From: Actinomycetes bacterium
GTDB lineage: Bacteria; Actinomycetota; Actinomycetes; Actinomycetales; Dermatophilaceae
Length of the DNA stretch: 15,077 nucleotides
Direction of reading: 5' to 3'
Assembly: GCA_023389095.1 (NCBI GenBank)
Contig: JAEWFB010000019.1
Span: 1-15,077 of the forward strand
A program made the translations under genes and the position numbers. Within the stretch, counting starts at the first letter, position 1. Each line of letters opens with the position of its first letter. The notes below the pieces were generated by a model. The model searched no databases, was not told the DNA's origin, and saw only the letters and a list, made by a program, of their open reading frames with translations. Below are positions 6,738 through 13,501 of this stretch, one piece after another.

Positions 6738-9700
6738 CTCGCCTGGCCCCTTCCTTGTCATAGAGCACCGCGTCGGCCACCTCGACCTCGGCGAAGCGTC
6801 CTTCGAAGGACGCGATGAGCGTCTGGCCGATCCGGTCGCGGCCCGCCTTGACGAGCGCGAGACCGAACGAGCGGCCCAGCGCCTGGGAGTGGTAGCTCGA
6901 CGTGACGTGGCCGAGCATCGGGATCGGCTGCGTCGGCAGCCCCTCCCCGGTGTAGTCGCCGAGCGCCCCGGGCTCGACGAGCTGGGCACCCTCCGGCAGC
7001 CGCAGGCTCCGGTCGACGGGCAGCACGCTGACGAGCTGCTTGCGGCCGGCGGCCTGGTGCGAGGAGCGGGAGTAGGACCGGTTGCCCACGAAGTCCTTCG
7101 TCGTCGAGACGATCCAGTCCATGCCGAGGTCCTGCGGGGTCACGGTGCCGTCGGTGTCCTGCCCGACGATCGGGTAGGCCTTCTCGGCGCGCAGGACGTG
7201 CATCGTCTCCGTGCCGTAGGGCGTGATGTCGAGGTCGGCGCCGGCCTCGGCGACGTCCTCCCACACCGTCAGGCCGTACCAGGTGGGCACGTTGATCTCG
7301 AAGGCGAGCTCGCCGGAGAAGGTGATCCGGCAGAGGCGCGCAGGGATGCCGGACGCGAGCACGGTCTCACGGAACTCCATGAACCCGAAGCCCTCTCGCG
7401 ACACGTCCAGGTCGGGGGCCATGCGTGCGATGACGTCGCGCGAGCGGGGACCGACGACGGCGATCGTCGACCACTGCTCGGTCACCGACGTGCACACGAC
7501 GTCGAGCTCGGGCCATTCGGTCTGCGACCACTCCTCGAGCCACTCGAGCACCCGGGCCGCCCCACCGGTCGTCGTCGTCGCGAAGTAGCGGTCCTCGGCG
7601 AGGCGCAGCACGACGCCGTCGTCGAACACCATGCCGTCGGGCTTGCACATGACGCCGTAGCGGGCCTTGCCGATGCCGAGCTTCTTGAACGCGTTGGTGT
7701 AGAGGCGGTTCAGGAACTCGCCGGCGTCCGGACCCGTGATCTCGATCTTGCCGAGCGTCGTGGCGTCCATGAAGGCGACGCCCTCGCGGGCGGCCCGGCA
7801 CTCCCGGGCCACGGCGGCGTCCATGTCCTCGCCCGGCCGGGGGTAGTACCACGGCCGCTTCCACTGCCCGACGTCCTCGAAGAGCGCACCGTGCGCCTCG
7901 TGCCACGGGTGGATCGAGGTGGTGCGGGCGGCGTCGAAGAGGTCGCCGCGCGACCGGCCGGCCAGTGCAGCGAAGGCGACCGGCGTGAACGGGGCACGGA
8001 AGGTCGTGTTGCCGATCGCTCCCGGCGTCGGTCGGGGCGTCGGTCGCGGCGCGGTACCGGCGGGCGTCGCGGCCGCGGGCCCGACGCCCTCGTCCTGGCC
8101 CGGCTGACCGGGCGGGATGGCCCGGGTGTCGTCACCGGACAGCACCCGGGTCAGCAGGCCGATGGTGTTGACGGCGCCGATGCGGCCCTGGTCGACACCG
8201 GTGCTGATCGAGGTGTAGCGCTTGACGTGCTCGACCGAGCGCATGCCGGCGCCGGTGGCGCGCAGCACGTCGGCCGCGGTGTTGTCGCGCTGCAGGTCGA
8301 CGAAGTGGGTGGCGTACCCGTCCTCGCGTCCCTCGACGACCCAGAGCTGACGCGTCCGGCCGGCGCGCGCCACGCGCTCCTCGGCGACGGCCGCGGTGTC
8401 GAGCTCCCCAGCGGCGTCGACGGACTCGGCCCGAAACCCCGCGGCGGACGCGGCGGCCAAGCCGGCTGCGCGGCCCTCGACGAGGCAGCCCGCGGTCCAG
8501 TAGGTGCCGCAGACCGACCCTGCGAGGTGCTGGTGGTGGACGGCCGAGGACGGCACGAAGCCGACGAGGTCGTCGTCCCAGTGCAGCCCGCCCTGGCGCT
8601 GGCTGTGGAGGCTGACGTTCGGCGTCCACCCTCCCGACACGGCGACGAGGTCGCAGCCGATCCGCTCGAGGTCGCCGACGACGGCGCCCTCCGCGTCGAT
8701 GCGCGCCACCCAGGCTGACTCGACGCCCGTCTCGCCGTCGATGCCGACGACGGCCGATCCCGGCCGCACGGCCAGTCCGGCCGCGCGGGCGGCCGACGCG
8801 ACGGAGGCACTCGCCCCCTCGTCACGCGCGTCGACGACCTGCACCGACGCGTCCACCTCCAGCAGGGCGTGCGCCGCCGCGTAGCCCGAGTCGTTCGTCG
8901 TGAAGACGACTGTCTGGCGTCCCGGCAGGGCGGCGTACCGGCGCACGTACGCGACGACGGACGAGGCGAGCATGACACCCGGGACGTCGTTGTCCGCGAA
9001 CACGATCGGGCGCTCGAAGGCGCCGGTGGCCAGCACCACCCGTGCCGCGGTCACGTGCCAGACGCGCTGCCGCGGCACGCCGTCGTGGGCCGTCCCGTCG
9101 AGGTGCTCGGACCGCTTCTCGACGGCGATGAGGTGGTTGTTGTCGTAGCTGCCGAAGGCGGTCGTGCGGGTCAGCACCCGAACCTCGGGCGCGGCGTGGA
9201 GCTCGGCACCCACCCGCTCGACCCACTGCAGCGCCGGCACGCCCTCGACGACCTCGTCGGGCGAGGCGAGCAGGCTGCCACCGAGCCGGAAGTCCTGCTC
9301 GAAGAGCACGACCCTGGCCCCGGTGGCAGCGGCGGCGCGGGCCGCGGCGAGCCCCGCCGGTCCGGCGCCGACGACGGCGACGTCGGCGTGGACGTGCATC
9401 TTGTCGTACTCGGCGGGGTCGGGCTCCTGGTCGAGCACACCGATCCCGTCGAGGAGGCGCACGTCGAGCCCGGGCACGAGCTCGAGGGTGGTCGCCGGCA
9501 GCATCGACTCGTCGTGCTCGCCGTGGCTGAGCACGAAGGCGTTGGGCTCCTCGACCCCGGCCGACAGGATGCCGCGCGGTCGACCTCGGTAGATCGAGTT
9601 GCCCACGCGCAGCTGGCCGTTCGCGATGAGGGCGGAAGCGACGGTGTCTCCCGCGTACCCGGTGATGGGGGCACCGTCGACGACGAGCTCGACCGGCGTG

Positions 9701-9753
9701 GAGCGGTCGATCGATCCACCGGCGTCGAGGCGTCGGGGCTGGTGGGCGGCCAT
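6730..9753 (-). CDS. soxA: sarcosine oxidase alpha subunit
   Basis: A 1007-aa SoxA, close to the family length (about 965-1000). It begins with a ferredoxin-like domain lacking cluster cysteines (about 18-105, with VELVVDGAPITGYAGDTVASAL). A NAD+-binding Rossmann domain follows (about 122-440; GAGPAG at 129-134). A proline-rich linker lies at about 550-582. The C-terminal GcvT-like folate-binding domain (about 583-1000) contains GKIEITGPDAGEFLNRLYTN, KARYGVMCKPDGMVFDDG, TFSGELAFEINVP and KAYPIVGQDTDGTVTPQDLG. This subunit takes the imine made at the beta-subunit flavin and transfers the one-carbon unit to THF, giving glycine and 5,10-methylene-THF. The start ATG (9751-9753) lies 1 nt after the soxD stop (TGACATG) with GGGAG about 6 nt upstream. 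The stop overlaps soxG by 8 nt. The open frame continues upstream to 10668 but that part is antiparallel noise over soxD/soxB. Confidence 0.97.
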   Translation of the reverse strand: MAAHQPRRLDAGGSIDRSTPVELVVDGAPITGYAGDTVASALIANGQLRVGNSIYRGRPRGILSAGVEEPNAFVLSHGEHDESMLPATTLELVPGLDVRLLDGIGVLDQEPDPAEYDKMHVHADVAVVGAGPAGLAAARAAAATGARVVLFEQDFRLGGSLLASPDEVVEGVPALQWVERVGAELHAAPEVRVLTRTTAFGSYDNNHLIAVEKRSEHLDGTAHDGVPRQRVWHVTAARVVLATGAFERPIVFADNDVPGVMLASSVVAYVRRYAALPGRQTVVFTTNDSGYAAAHALLEVDASVQVVDARDEGASASVASAARAAGLAVRPGSAVVGIDGETGVESAWVARIDAEGAVVGDLERIGCDLVAVSGGWTPNVSLHSQRQGGLHWDDDLVGFVPSSAVHHQHLAGSVCGTYWTAGCLVEGRAAGLAAASAAGFRAESVDAAGELDTAAVAEERVARAGRTRQLWVVEGREDGYATHFVDLQRDNTAADVLRATGAGMRSVEHVKRYTSISTGVDQGRIGAVNTIGLLTRVLSGDDTRAIPPGQPGQDEGVGPAAATPAGTAPRPTPRPTPGAIGNTTFRAPFTPVAFAALAGRSRGDLFDAARTTSIHPWHEAHGALFEDVGQWKRPWYYPRPGEDMDAAVARECRAAREGVAFMDATTLGKIEITGPDAGEFLNRLYTNAFKKLGIGKARYGVMCKPDGMVFDDGVVLRLAEDRYFATTTTGGAARVLEWLEEWSQTEWPELDVVCTSVTEQWSTIAVVGPRSRDVIARMAPDLDVSREGFGFMEFRETVLASGIPARLCRITFSGELAFEINVPTWYGLTVWEDVAEAGADLDITPYGTETMHVLRAEKAYPIVGQDTDGTVTPQDLGMDWIVSTTKDFVGNRSYSRSSHQAAGRKQLVSVLPVDRSLRLPEGAQLVEPGALGDYTGEGLPTQPIPMLGHVTSSYHSQALGRSFGLALVKAGRDRIGQTLIASFEGRFAEVEVADAVLYDKEGARRDG
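8008..8106 (-). other. proline/threonine-rich interdomain linker of SoxA
   Basis: Codons for residues about 550-582 encode a low-complexity segment (ending PAGTAPRPTPRPTPGAIG) between the dinucleotide-binding and GcvT-like halves. From memory of the family, the usual link is a short segment leading directly into TTFRPPYTPV, so this looks like an insertion of roughly 25 residues. It includes a small PRPTP repeat at the DNA level as well. Confidence 0.6.
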
Positions 9754-9754
9754 G

Positions 9755-10042
9755 TCAGGCTCCCTTCCTGGTCTCGGGGCGGGCTTCACCGGCGCGGTAG
9801 ACCGCGGTGATCTCGTAGGTGCGGGTGTCGCGGACCGCGTTGAACCACTTGCGGCAGCCGGCGGAGTGCACCCACCGCTCGGCGTAGCTGCCCTTCGGGT
9901 TGTCGCGGTAGAAGAGGTACTGCGCCCACTCCTCGTCGGTGAGGGCGTGCGGGTCCTCCGGGTAGGCCACGTGGGCCTGGCCGCCGTAGCCGTACTCGGT
10001 CTCGGGGCGGGGCCCGCAGTTCGGGCAGTCGATGATGAGCAT
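9755..10042 (-). CDS. soxD: sarcosine oxidase delta subunit (zinc-binding)
   Basis: A 95-aa SoxD, the normal length. The zinc ligands of the Corynebacterium enzyme are all present at the same numbers: Cys6 and Cys9 in IDCPNCG, His59 in RWVHSAGC and Cys63. The subunit caps the SoxA-SoxB assembly and has no known catalytic role. The start ATG (10040-10042) has a strong AAGGAG site with 6-nt spacing. It lies 18 nt downstream of soxB, and its stop is 1 nt before the soxA start, the typical B-D-A-G order. The identification rests on length, metal ligands and position together. Confidence 0.97.
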   Translation of the reverse strand: MLIIDCPNCGPRPETEYGYGGQAHVAYPEDPHALTDEEWAQYLFYRDNPKGSYAERWVHSAGCRKWFNAVRDTRTYEITAVYRAGEARPETRKGA

Positions 10043-10060
10043 CGGGGTCTCCTTGCGCGG

Positions 10061-11287
10061 TCAGTGGGCGACGGCGGCGGCGCCGTGCTCGTCGATGAGG
10101 GCGCCACTGACGAAGCGGTCGAGGCCGAAGCCGCGGTTGAGCTCGTGCGGCTCGTCGGTGGCGATGGTGTGCGCGTAGGCGTAGCCGGGGCCGGGTACGG
10201 CCTTGAACCCCCCGGTGCCCCACCCGCAGTTGACGTACATGCCGTCGACAGGCGTCCGGCCCATGACGGGCGAGGCGTCCATGGTGACGTCGACGATGCC
10301 GCCCCACGTGCGCAGCAGGTGCGCCCGGGAGAAGGCGGGGAACAGCTCGACGGCCGCCGACATCTGGTGCTCGATGATGTGGAAGGAGCCTCGCTGCCCG
10401 TAGCCGTTGTAGGCGTCGATGCCGGCGCCCATGACGAGCTCGCCCTTGTGCGCCTGCGACACGTACACGTGCACGTGGTTGGACATGACGACGGTCGGGT
10501 GGATGATCTCGTGCAGCTCGGAGACGAGCGCCTGCAGCGGGTGCGACTGGATCGGTACGCGGAAGCCCGCGAGCTCGGACAGCACCGAGGTGTGGCCGGC
10601 GGCGCAGAGCGCGACCTTGCCGGCGTTGATGCGGCCTCGGTTGGTCTCGACGCCGGTGACGCGGCCACCGTCGATGACGAAGCCGGTCACCTCGCAGTTC
10701 TGGATGATGTCGACGCCCAGCTCGCTGGCCCGTCGGGCGTAGCCCCAGGCGACCCAGTCGTGCTTGGCGATGCCGGCACGCGGCTGGTAGGTGCCGCCCA
10801 TGACGGGATAGCGGATGTCCTGGCCGATGTTGATGATCGGGCACAGCTGCTTGACCTGCTGCGGGTCGACCCACTCGGCGTCGACGCCGTTGAGGCGGTT
10901 GGCCTCGACGCGTCGCACGGAGTCGCGGACGTCCTGCAGCGTGTGGGCGAGGTTGAGCACGCCGCGCTGGGAGAAGAAGACGTCGTAGCCGAGCTCGTCC
11001 TCGAGGTTCTCCCACTGCTTGAGCGAGTGCTCGTAGATGGCGGCCGACTCGTCCCACAGGTAGTTGCTGCGGATGATCGTCGTGTTGCGGGCCATGTTGC
11101 CGCCGGCGATCCAGCCGCGTTCGAGCACAGCCACGTTCGTGATGCCGTGCTTGCTCGCGAGGTAGTACGCGGTGGCGAGGCCGTGGCCGCCGGCGCCGAC
11201 GATGACGACGTCGTAGCTGCGCTTCGGCTCGGGGTTGGCCCAGAGGAAGTCCGGGTGCTCGGGGAGCTCACGCTGGTTCATCGTCAT
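10061..11287 (-). CDS. soxB: sarcosine oxidase beta subunit
   Basis: A 408-aa SoxB of the DAO family; it oxidises sarcosine and passes electrons to O2, yielding H2O2. The FAD-binding motif VIVGAGGHGLATAYYL starts at residue 28. His176 in AKHDWVAWGYAR aligns with the histidine that covalently carries FMN in Corynebacterium heterotetrameric enzymes (His173 there). The C-terminal flavin contact region reads NCGWGTGGFKAVPGPG. The start ATG (11285-11287) forms an ATGA overlap of 4 nt with the glyA stop, with AAGG about 5 nt upstream; the second ATG (11279-11281) is possible but sits further from that site. The tight overlap means soxB translation is probably coupled to glyA. The stop is 18 nt before soxD. 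Confidence 0.97.
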   Translation of the reverse strand: MTMNQRELPEHPDFLWANPEPKRSYDVVIVGAGGHGLATAYYLASKHGITNVAVLERGWIAGGNMARNTTIIRSNYLWDESAAIYEHSLKQWENLEDELGYDVFFSQRGVLNLAHTLQDVRDSVRRVEANRLNGVDAEWVDPQQVKQLCPIINIGQDIRYPVMGGTYQPRAGIAKHDWVAWGYARRASELGVDIIQNCEVTGFVIDGGRVTGVETNRGRINAGKVALCAAGHTSVLSELAGFRVPIQSHPLQALVSELHEIIHPTVVMSNHVHVYVSQAHKGELVMGAGIDAYNGYGQRGSFHIIEHQMSAAVELFPAFSRAHLLRTWGGIVDVTMDASPVMGRTPVDGMYVNCGWGTGGFKAVPGPGYAYAHTIATDEPHELNRGFGLDRFVSGALIDEHGAAAVAH

Positions 11288-12600
11288 TGCACCTTCTCGA
11301 GGGTCGGGTAGAGGGGGAACCGGGCCGCGAGGCCCTCGACCCGCGCCCTCAGGCCGGCGAGCGTCGCCCCCCAGCCATCGCCGGCGAGCGCCGTGGCGAT
11401 GACGTCGGCGACCTCGGTGAAGGCGGCCTCGTCGAAGCCGCGGGTCGCGAGCGCCGGCGTGCCGATGCGCAGGCCCGAGGAGACCATCGGGGGCCGCGGG
11501 TCGAAGGGCACGGCGTTGCGGTTGACGGTGATGCCGATCGAGTGCAGCAGGTCCTCGCCCTGTCGGCCGTCGAGCTGGGAGTGGCGCAGGTCGACGAGCA
11601 CGAGGTGCACGTCGGTGCCACCCGAGACGACGCCGATGCCGGCGTCGGTGACGTCGGGCCGGGTGAGGCGCTCGGCGAGGATCGACGCCCCGGCGAGCGT
11701 GCGCCGCTGCCGGTCGCGGAAGTCCTCGCCCGCGGCGACCTTGAAGGCGACCGCCTTGCCGGCGATGACGTGCTCGAGGGGCCCGCCCTGCTGGCCGGGG
11801 AACACCGCCGAGTTGACCTTCCTGGCGATCTCGGCGTCGTTGGTGAGGATGATGCCGCCGCGCGGGCCGCCCAGCGTCTTGTGGGTGGTCGAGGAGACGA
11901 CGTGGGCGTGCGGCACGGGCGAGGGGTGCAGGCCTGCGGCGACGAGCCCCGCGAAGTGGGCCATGTCGACGAACAGGTAGGCACCGACCGCGTCGGCGAT
12001 CCGGCGGAACTGCGCGAAGTCGAGGTGCCGGGAGTAGGCCGACCAGCCGGCCACGATCATCCGCGGCCGGTGCTCTCGGGCGAGCCGCTCCACCTCGGCC
12101 ATGTCGACGACGTGGGTGTCCTCGCGCACGCCGTAGGCGACGACGTCGTAGAGGCGGCCGGAGAAGTTGAGGCGCATGCCGTGCGTCAGGTGGCCGCCGT
12201 GCGCGAGGTCGAGCCCGAGGATCGTGTCGCCCGGCGTCAGCAGCGCGTGCATGACCGACGCGTTCGCCTGGGCACCCGAGTGCGGCTGGACGTTGGCGTG
12301 GGCGGCGCCGAAGAGCGCCGTGACGCGCGCGATGGCGAGCGACTCGACGACGTCGACGTGCTCGCACCCGCCGTAGTAGCGACGGCCCGGGTAGCCCTCC
12401 GCGTACTTGTTCGTCAGCACCGAGCCCTGCGCCTGCATGACGGCGGCGGGCGCGAAGTTCTCCGAGGCGATCATCTCGAGCGTGCCCTGCTGGCGCCGCA
12501 GCTCGGCCGTGATCGCCGCGGCGACCTCCGGGTCGAGGTCCGGGAGGTCCGCGTCGAGGAGCGGGGCGAGCGCCGGCTGGGTGGTGGTGGCCTGGGACAT
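11284..12600 (-). CDS. glyA: serine hydroxymethyltransferase, sox-operon copy
   Basis: A 438-aa fold-type I PLP enzyme with the full SHMT motif set: LEMIASENF (residues 41-49), NKYAEGYPGRRYYGGCEHVD (64-83), LFVDMAHFAGL (209-219) and the PLP-binding Lys241 in VSSTTHKTLGGPRGG. It interconverts glycine plus 5,10-methylene-THF and serine plus THF. As first gene of a sarcosine operon it can use both products of SoxBDAG at once to make serine for SdaA. A separate housekeeping glyA elsewhere in the genome is likely but cannot be seen here. The start ATG (12598-12600) is supported by GGAGGG at 12605-12610; the frame is open to 12741, but that extension crosses the promoter region and does not resemble the family. 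A strong promoter lies upstream at 12661-12689. Confidence 0.97.
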   Translation of the reverse strand: MSQATTTQPALAPLLDADLPDLDPEVAAAITAELRRQQGTLEMIASENFAPAAVMQAQGSVLTNKYAEGYPGRRYYGGCEHVDVVESLAIARVTALFGAAHANVQPHSGAQANASVMHALLTPGDTILGLDLAHGGHLTHGMRLNFSGRLYDVVAYGVREDTHVVDMAEVERLAREHRPRMIVAGWSAYSRHLDFAQFRRIADAVGAYLFVDMAHFAGLVAAGLHPSPVPHAHVVSSTTHKTLGGPRGGIILTNDAEIARKVNSAVFPGQQGGPLEHVIAGKAVAFKVAAGEDFRDRQRRTLAGASILAERLTRPDVTDAGIGVVSGGTDVHLVLVDLRHSQLDGRQGEDLLHSIGITVNRNAVPFDPRPPMVSSGLRIGTPALATRGFDEAAFTEVADVIATALAGDGWGATLAGLRARVEGLAARFPLYPTLEKVQ

Positions 12601-12633
12601 GAAGCCCTCCGAGCAGTTGATGTCACTGTTGTC

Positions 12634-12651
12634 GATGACTGATATATCATC
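12634..12651. promoter_or_regulatory. palindromic operator candidate between glyA and the GntR gene
   Basis: A perfect 10-bp palindrome, tgatatatca (12640-12649), is nested in a second inverted repeat, gatga (12634-12638) / tcatc (12647-12651). It lies just downstream of the predicted glyA start point and over the -35 box of the opposing promoter, so a dimer bound here could block both. The divergent FCD regulator is the natural candidate; GntR-family operators are commonly AT-centred palindromes. Confidence 0.5.
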
Positions 12652-12667
12652 GGGATCGCAATAGTAT
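12639..12667 (+). promoter_or_regulatory. candidate promoter of the GntR regulator gene
   Basis: On the plus strand, CTGATA (12639-12644) and TAGTAT (12662-12667) are 17 nt apart, each matching the consensus at 4 of 6 positions. The -10 box occupies almost the same bases as the -10 box of the opposing glyA promoter. The start would be near 12674, with a leader of about 110 nt that contains the tandem repeat. It is weaker than the glyA promoter, and the call is tentative. Confidence 0.4.
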
Positions 12668-12689
12668 GTTTGGCGGGGCGGCCCGTCAA
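12661..12689 (-). promoter_or_regulatory. predicted promoter of the glyA-sox operon
   Basis: On the minus strand, TTGACG (12689-12684) and TACTAT (12666-12661) are separated by exactly 17 nt, matching the sigma70/SigA-type consensus at 5 of 6 and 4 of 6 positions. Transcription should begin near 12654, giving a leader of about 50 nt before the glyA ATG. That is too short for a glycine riboswitch. The stretch is an AT-rich island in otherwise GC-rich sequence. Confidence 0.65.
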
Positions 12690-12705
12690 CGGCCTGTCCC
12701 ACCCG

Positions 12706-12749
12706 ATGTCCGGCACCACGTCCGACACCGACGTCCGACACCGACGTCC
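12706..12749 (+). repeat. 13-nt tandem repeat in the GntR gene leader
   Basis: Two identical units acgtccgacaccg (12718-12730 and 12731-12743) are followed by a partial third (acgtcc, 12744-12749) and preceded by a degenerate 12-nt copy (atgtccggcacc, 12706-12717). The array lies between the predicted promoters and the ribosome site of the regulator gene. Confidence 0.85.
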
Positions 12750-12784
12750 CACCACGACCGACCCGACTCCCGGAGGATGGCCCG

Positions 12785-13444
12785 ATGACCGCACCGGCAT
12801 CCGCGCTCGTCTACGGCTCGCTGGCCGAGCAGGCCTACCACGTGCTGCGCGACCGCCTCGTCATGCTCGACATCCCGCCGGGCGCTCCGATCAACGAGGC
12901 AGCGCTGGCCGCGGACCTCGGCATCGGGCGCACGCCGATCCGCGAGAGCCTCAAGAAGCTCGAGCTGGACCACCTCGTCGTGTCGTATCCCCGGCGGGGC
13001 ACCTTCGCGACGCAGGTCGACATCAAGGACCTCGCGACGATCTCCGAGATGCGCCAGGTGCTCGAGCCGCTCGCCGCACGCCGGGCTGCCACGGTCGCGC
13101 GGGCCGATGTCCGCGCCGAGCTCGCCGCCAAGGCGCGCCAGATCGGCTCGATGGGTGACGAGCCGCAGGACAAGCGTCCGCTCATGGAGTACGACCTCGA
13201 CGTCCACCGCCTCATCTACCGCGCGGCCGAGAACCCGCACCTCGAGGAGACTCTCGTCCGGCTCGACAACCTGGCCACCCGCATCTGGTGCCTCGTGCTC
13301 GAGCGGCTTCCGTCGGTGTCCGAACACATCAGGGAGCACGTCGCCCTGCTCGAGGCCATCGTCGACCGCGACGCCGACCGCGCGGCGGCGCTGGCCGAGG
13401 CGCACGTCGGGCACTTCGAGGAGGCCGTCCGCGCGGTCCTCTGA
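12785..13444 (+). CDS. GntR-family transcriptional regulator with FCD domain
   Basis: A 219-aa protein. The N-terminal winged helix (about residues 10-78) shows the GntR pattern AYHVLRDRLVMLDIPPGAPINE, LAADLGIGRTPIRESLKKLE and YPRRGTFATQVD. The C-terminal all-helical FCD ligand-binding domain (about 85-215) retains the metal-site pattern Asp137-x3-His141 (YDLDVHRLIY), His185 and His207; the 22-residue spacing of the last two is typical. Such domains bind small organic acids or amino acids through the metal. It is transcribed away from glyA and probably represses the sarcosine operon; sarcosine, glycine or serine are plausible effectors (inference). ATG 12785-12787 has GGAGG at 12772-12776. 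An ATG at 12777 hits a stop after three codons and is not the start. Confidence 0.93.
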   Translation: MTAPASALVYGSLAEQAYHVLRDRLVMLDIPPGAPINEAALAADLGIGRTPIRESLKKLELDHLVVSYPRRGTFATQVDIKDLATISEMRQVLEPLAARRAATVARADVRAELAAKARQIGSMGDEPQDKRPLMEYDLDVHRLIYRAAENPHLEETLVRLDNLATRIWCLVLERLPSVSEHIREHVALLEAIVDRDADRAAALAEAHVGHFEEAVRAVL

Positions 13445-13501
13445 CCGGCGGCGCCGCGCCCCCTCGCACTCCTCCGCGGTGGGCGGTGCGGTCGCGCGTC
13501 G
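13445..13501. other. convergent intergenic gap between the two regulator genes
   Basis: Fifty-seven bases separate the stops of the GntR and PucR genes. A 10-bp GC palindrome (gcggcgccgc, 13448-13457) has no loop, and a CCGC/GCGG stem is too weak to trust. There is no T-tract, so I cannot name a terminator for either gene. Confidence 0.4.

Noticed and set aside
3604..8718. A 1704-codon open frame on the plus strand opposite purU, sdaA, soxG and part of soxA.
   Set aside because: It runs antisense across four well-identified genes, its translation is rich in Arg, Gly, Ala and Asp with no recognisable domain, and long antisense frames are expected where codons end almost always in G or C.
9754..10668. 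Upstream extension of the soxA reading frame.
   Set aside because: It covers soxD and part of soxB in another frame. SoxA resembles its family only from the ATG at 9753, which has a ribosome site.
12621..12626. TGTCAC in the glyA leader, resembling a half-site of the dyad upstream of the PucR gene.
   Set aside because: The second half-site is absent at the matching distance, and a single hexamer is expected by chance.
12601..12660. Possible glycine riboswitch before glyA.
   Set aside because: The predicted leader is only about 50 nt and shows no paired aptamer structure, too short for a glycine riboswitch.
12601..12741. N-terminal extension of GlyA.
   Set aside because: The added residues cross the predicted promoter and operator, and the ATG at 12600 has a GGAGGG site and a normal SHMT N-terminus.
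13445..13501. Bidirectional terminator between the convergent regulator genes.
   Set aside because: There are only loopless GC palindromes and a weak 4-bp stem, with no T-tract on either strand.
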